A DNA stretch of 64,000 nucleotides from Ooceraea biroi (taxonomy: Eukaryota; Arthropoda; Insecta; Hymenoptera; Formicidae): the NCBI RefSeq assembly GCF_003672135.1, contig NC_039506.1, positions 14,508,001 to 14,572,000 of the forward strand, read 5' to 3'. Of the stretch, positions 59,768-64,000 are shown piece after piece; position 1 is the stretch's first letter, and each line of letters opens with the position of its first letter. The position numbers and the translations under genes are program-made. The notes under the pieces are model-generated. The model was not told where the DNA came from and made no database searches. It saw only the letters and a list, made by a program, of their open reading frames with translations.

Positions 59768-60620
59768 CAGAAAATGTGCAACTGTTACAGGAGAATGCTA
59801 ATTATGTCGATATGAAAACCTGATGCATGAGGAGAAATAACGAATTATTTATGTATATTATTTATGTAAGCGTTATTGTATTTCTCAAGCAATATCATGC
59901 ACAAAATATATATTACGTACATAAATATTTGGTTAAGGATGTATAGGATACTATTATCATTTTAGCAAAATCATTTTCTTTGCTTTAACTTTGTAGGAGG
60001 TATTTTCTCGGATAGCATAGCACAGGCAATGCTTTTAGAAAGAACAAGCATCATTTATATATTTATAATTTATGAGATCTTATGAATTTGTTATAGTATT
60101 AATCTATGATCTATGATCGACATTTTTTTTTATTATTACATACTCAAGAATTAAATTACATTTGTGTGTTTGTCATTGTGGTAAATGATTTGTATTCACC
60201 ACAATCTATTTCTCTTTCACTTCTCCTTGCGAATCTCGTTTAAATAATGAATAATTCCATCGGATTAAATATTTCGATTGTTTGTAAAACACGTAATCAC
60301 TTCTGAAAAAGTGATTATCCAATCCAGTACGTCTTGAAAAAAGGCAAAACAAATCAATAAATATTTCCAAGACAAACAAAATCTTTCTTGAAGCAGATAT
60401 TCAATTACATAAAGCTATATACATTTCTTGAATCAGATATTCCATTGCATAAAGCTATATATTATACATACTTATGTAACCATGGTATTATATAAATACA
60501 TAATTACAAGAAAAAATAAAAATATAATGTATCGAAAAAAATGCAGCATTAAAATGGATGAAAAGGATGTGTATGTATAAATAAAATCTTTTTTAAAACA
60601 AATATAAATTTATTGCATAA
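59768..60620. other. 3' flank of gene G
   Basis: Homologous to the 3' flank of gene F (35278-36140). AT-rich; no gene seen. Confidence 0.55.
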
Positions 60621-61340
60621 GATCAAGAGACACGGTAGTGTCTCACGCCAAGTATACGCGCGGCGAGACCGCACCGTGACTCTTTTACGCGAAGCGACGC
60701 TTTCGCAGACACTCAGATTATTAGATCTTAATAACGGCTGATCCGATCAACTTCTAAGTAGGCTCAATGGATAGCTTGGGTTCAAATTGCATAAGAAAAG
60801 TGTTTTTATTTTTCTCCTACGTGTCCTATGAGCGGAGATATTGCGATGCAAAGTTCGAAATGTCACGATTTTACGATTAAGATACTCCGTTTTCTCCTTG
60901 TCTGTCAAGTGAAGGCAAGAGGGGCTCGCGGAGAGACGAATGAAAAAATGTGAAGTTCGCTAATTTCGACGCTAGATGGCTCGAAATGACACGTAAATGT
61001 AGAGTCGATAATGCTAAATGCAGTATCGATCAATATCGTCGCATTTCGAATTTTGCATAACTGTTTAAATATTTCTTTAATTTTAATCATCTCTTAATAC
61101 ATTTTATATGGCACGGTAGTTAAGAGTTGATTAAAATCAAAGAAACGTTTATAAAGTTATGGAATATTCGAAATATGACGATTTGAGACACACACACTCG
61201 CGCGCGCGCGTGCACGCGCGCACGTCTAGCCACACTGCTACAAAGTCGGGTAGCTGCGCGCCCATAATATAAAGACGGGTTGCTGTGCGCCCACAAAGAC
61301 GGGTCGCTGTGCGCCTACAAAGACACTACAAAATGTGTGA
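60621..61340. repeat. Unclassified inserted DNA, GC-richer than surroundings
   Basis: Contains GACACGGTAGTGTCTCACGCC, a CG/CA microsatellite (61190-61225) and three GACGGGT.GCTG.GCGCCC-type units at 61243-61320. It has no counterpart in the other intergenic regions. No ORF above 61 codons. Boundaries uncertain. Confidence 0.4.
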
Positions 61341-61860
61341 AATCACAATAAAATTACCTTTTTAAAAAAAAGTACAAAAAAGCGCCAAGCATACGCACCC
61401 GAAGAACGCGTTCAAAGATGACCTCTATAAAACTAATGATATCAACAAATTTCGCCAATTATAAAAATGAGTATTTATGCAAACCAAAAAATCTATTACA
61501 TTTATTCTATTTATTACATCTATTATATTTTTATATAACTAAATATTTTGATACATATAAATATTTCAATACAAATAAGTGTTTTTTCAAAATACTTGGC
61601 GCTGCTAAACCGAATCATTATGTTAATTGCCTCATTCTCTTTCTTTCTCTCTTGTGAATGCGTGCATGTGTGTGTATGTTGTGACATTAGAATTAAGCAT
61701 AGAATAAGTTTAACTACATTTGTACATATATGTATTTCAGCGAGTTGTTATGTAATTTAGAGTGTAAAGAAATTATTGTAATCTTTAGATTATTTAAATA
61801 CTAAGACAATTATTGAATCGGTTTAGCAGCGCCAAGTATTTTGAAAAAATACTATCAAAA
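61341..61860. repeat. Interspersed repeat, also at 612-1060
   Basis: Contains inverted copies of CTTGGCGCTGCTAAACCGA at about 61591 and 61823. Shares its left part with 612-880 in direct orientation and its right part inverted with 855-1030. Confidence 0.6.
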
Positions 61861-62420
61861 AAATATCATTTCTAAATTCTTTAACTGTTCTTTAGTCAAG
61901 GAAATTCCTATTTTAAAAACTGATTGCCGTAAGCAAGTATTGTCGAGACGGATATCTCATTAATTATTTAGATTGACATAATTATACATACAGATAATTA
62001 TAAGACGAAATCAGGGACATGGTTTGGTATTTGCCTGATGAGCATTAATATGCTGTCCTTACTCTCTACTGAGTTGACTCGCAGAGATTAAAAACTTAAC
62101 TTACAATTAGTGCATTAAAAAACAGGTTTCTACGCAATTCGTCGATACAAATGGCATCAATAATCACATTCATACATATATATTCAGGTATTATATATTT
62201 TCAAGGATAAAAATCATAAAGACTTGAGTTTTATGAAATTATGAATTATGTAGTATTTATATCATTTGCATCAATTTAGCAATAAAACAGGGATACTGCA
62301 AAAACAGTATTTTTTACTTTATAATTATGATAATTCAACAACTTAGAACTGCAGAAATATCATGTAGTACTTAAGCTTGTATTGAGCTAGAAAGTGAAAT
62401 AAAATGTTATCTATATCTTA

Positions 62421-62711
62421 TATAAGATGCTACTTTGCAAGTTCGCATATCGCAGAAGTGTCTCAGTAACGCTATTGACATCACCATTGTCGGCAACGGA
62501 CATAAGGACATTAACGTTATAACTTATAGAAAAATAATAATTTATTAATTATCGAAATTGTAGTTATCTCGTATAGCTTTAAAGAATTAATATAGTATAC
62601 AAGTGTATGAGATTTAAAATTTTTCTGGAACAAAAGAAGTAAGCAGAAATTTCACGATTTACATCATTTACTTTTAAGTAGATAACTTGGATTATTACTT
62701 TGGATTCTTGT
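62421..62711 (+). promoter_or_regulatory. Possible promoter and leader exon of gene H
   Basis: TATAAG at 62421, TCAGT at 62463-62467 (44 bp, longer than usual), leader up to ATTCTT|GTAAGT near 62711, acceptor TTGTTTACAG ending at about 62780. Weaker than the other copies; assigned by position and homology. Confidence 0.35.
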
Positions 62712-62866
62712 AAGTTTGCAAATCCAGGATCCCCTTAAGTTCTTTCATAATCAAACGACAATTTACACTTTGTTTACAGATTATTACAGATATTGCATAA
62801 TTAACATTTCACAAAACTCAGAGACGAAGCGAAGGAAAGTCACCATTTGATATTACCCAATAAATG

Positions 62867-64000
62867 ATGATTACCAGCGTACTACTGTCATGTGCTGTTA
62901 TCGCCTTTTTATATTATTATGTTATCCATCTTGCAAGATTTAGGCGTCTTATCAATTTTATTCCAGGACCACGAATGGTTCCAATTATCGGCGACGTTGA
63001 ACTTCTGAATCATTCTTCACCCGGCAAGTTGAAAGTTTGCATAAATCTTCAAACTAATTTGATACAGAAGTAATCAGAATTATTTAGTAGCACAATACAA
63101 AATAAGAACTAAATTACATAATAGGATTTATATTATTAACATAATGTTTTGCTCTTAATAGTATTGTGATAGATAAAATTATTGAATTCAATATTTTAGT
63201 AGCTAAACGGAACGACTCTATTTTCTTAATCTTATACTGTACTCTTTAACACTAATAGTAATTGATCAAACGTAACATCTTCGATTTTCGTATACGGTTT
63301 TATGTATTTTTTATATTCCAGAGAAAGTTATGGAACTGCTAGTAGCACAATTTAAAAAATATAACCCCCTGTATAAATTTTGGGTATTTACGATGGCTTA
63401 TATTAGCATTAGCCATCCGGATGACTTACAGGTAACTTGATTGTAGATCAAGCTTATTTGTTATATAAACACTTTTTGATACCGACATAGAGATTTCCTA
63501 TCAATAAACATAAGTAAGACCTGCTCAAAGGGTGCTTACTGCTTGCTCAAGTAAAATTTTCTAAGGACTTACCACGGAGTTTTCGCCTCACATTTTACTA
63601 TTAAAACCTTGCACTGTTACATGAAACTTATTATTTAAGTTGATTTCTTCTGCTTTTAGACATTACTGAACAGCACGAGAAATAACGAAAAAGGCATGAT
63701 GTACAAATGTATTCAACCCTGGTTAAGAGACGGTCTTCTTGTTAGTAAAGGTATTGAAATAAACATACAAATATTTTTCAGATCTAATGTATAAACATAG
63801 ACATACGCATACACAGAAACTTTTTTCGAATACCTTATACAATTCTATTTATATTTTCTGTTACTTAATATTCATGTGGCTCATATATTTGTATGTACTA
63901 ATTTAAAAAACGGTTTCATGAAAAAGTAAACATTTTTATTTTATATTTATATTTATATGCATATTTTAATAAGGACAAATTAAAATAAGTGAATAACTTT
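62867..64000 (+). CDS. CYP4: CYP4 family cytochrome P450, gene H (5' part, exons 1-3)
   Basis: Exons 62867-63023, 63322-63431 and 63660-63750; exon 4 lies beyond the window. The ATG at 62867 aligns with the start of the other copies; a second in-frame ATG three bases upstream (62864) arises from one C-to-T change and would add one Met. The anchor ITSVLLSCAVIAFLYYYVIH and hinge NFIPGPRMVPI are normal. Exon 2 reads EKVMELLVAQFKKYNPLYKF and exon 3 ends PWLRDGLLVSK. GC donor in intron 1 (CCCG|GCAAGT). No lesion in the visible part; the visible exons are more diverged from C/D than E's are. Confidence 0.85.

Noticed and set aside
1..64000. tRNA, rRNA or other structural RNA genes
   Set aside because: No cloverleaf-type or rRNA-like sequence recognised on reading; the only tRNA-related match is the Copia primer site, which is a complement of a tRNA fragment.

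Overview
The window is insect DNA, most likely from an ant (Hymenoptera). It is AT-rich, its genes are split by short introns, and it carries a short interstitial array of the insect telomere repeat (TTAGG). It also holds mariner, Copia, Penelope, Helitron and piggyBac-type elements. The species call is inference.

The host content is one head-to-tail tandem array of CYP4-family cytochrome P450 genes, all on the + strand, with one shared structure: 12 coding exons, intron phases 1,0,1,1,2,0,1,0,0,1,1, about 506 aa. In order: A (3' end, 1-76); B (exons 9-12 only, 1172-2451); C (complete, 4988-9459); D (complete, 15334-19383); E (21607-25674, complete but for an in-frame stop in exon 2); F (complete, 30898-35277); G (54326-59767, 1-nt frameshift in exon 11 before the heme cysteine); H (exons 1-3 from 62867, running out of the window). 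C, D and F look functional. Each gene has a non-coding first exon about 1 kb or more upstream. For C, E and F there is a readable core promoter, TATAAG followed about 31-33 bp later by the arthropod initiator TCAGT. Intron 1 has a GC donor in all six copies where it is visible.

The array is a mosaic from unequal exchange or gene conversion. A and E share an identical 3' end. C and D share exons 1-8 almost base for base, as well as exons 11-12, but differ in exons 9-10. The 5' flank of E copies that of C, with the breakpoint inside exon 1. D combines its own promoter with C-like coding sequence. Upstream of F are extra promoter/leader copies with no gene behind them, as if genes had been deleted.

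Intergenic DNA and introns are filled with mobile elements, many bounded exactly by comparison with a paralogous empty site in the same window. Between C and D lie a TTAA-flanked piggyBac-like element, a TIR element with a 2-bp TSD, and a 5'-truncated Penelope-like element. Between F and G, about 36.15-48.34 kb is a nest: a 118-bp tandem repeat interrupted by a long-TIR element (8-bp TSD), itself interrupted by a Copia LTR retrotransposon (5-bp TSD, 284-bp LTRs), whose gag is interrupted by a TIR element (TSD TA), which is interrupted by a related TIR element (TSD CT) carrying a spliced DUF4806-like gene. Around G are a foldback element inserted in its TATA box, a pogo/Tigger-like deletion derivative, a palindromic TIR element, a piggyBac-like remnant and an intact mariner in intron 3.

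The best candidate for something undescribed is the 2-bp-TSD element family with CCCA..CAGCAC termini. The most informative host biology is the recombination-driven swapping of promoters and substrate-recognition exons among the CYP4 copies.
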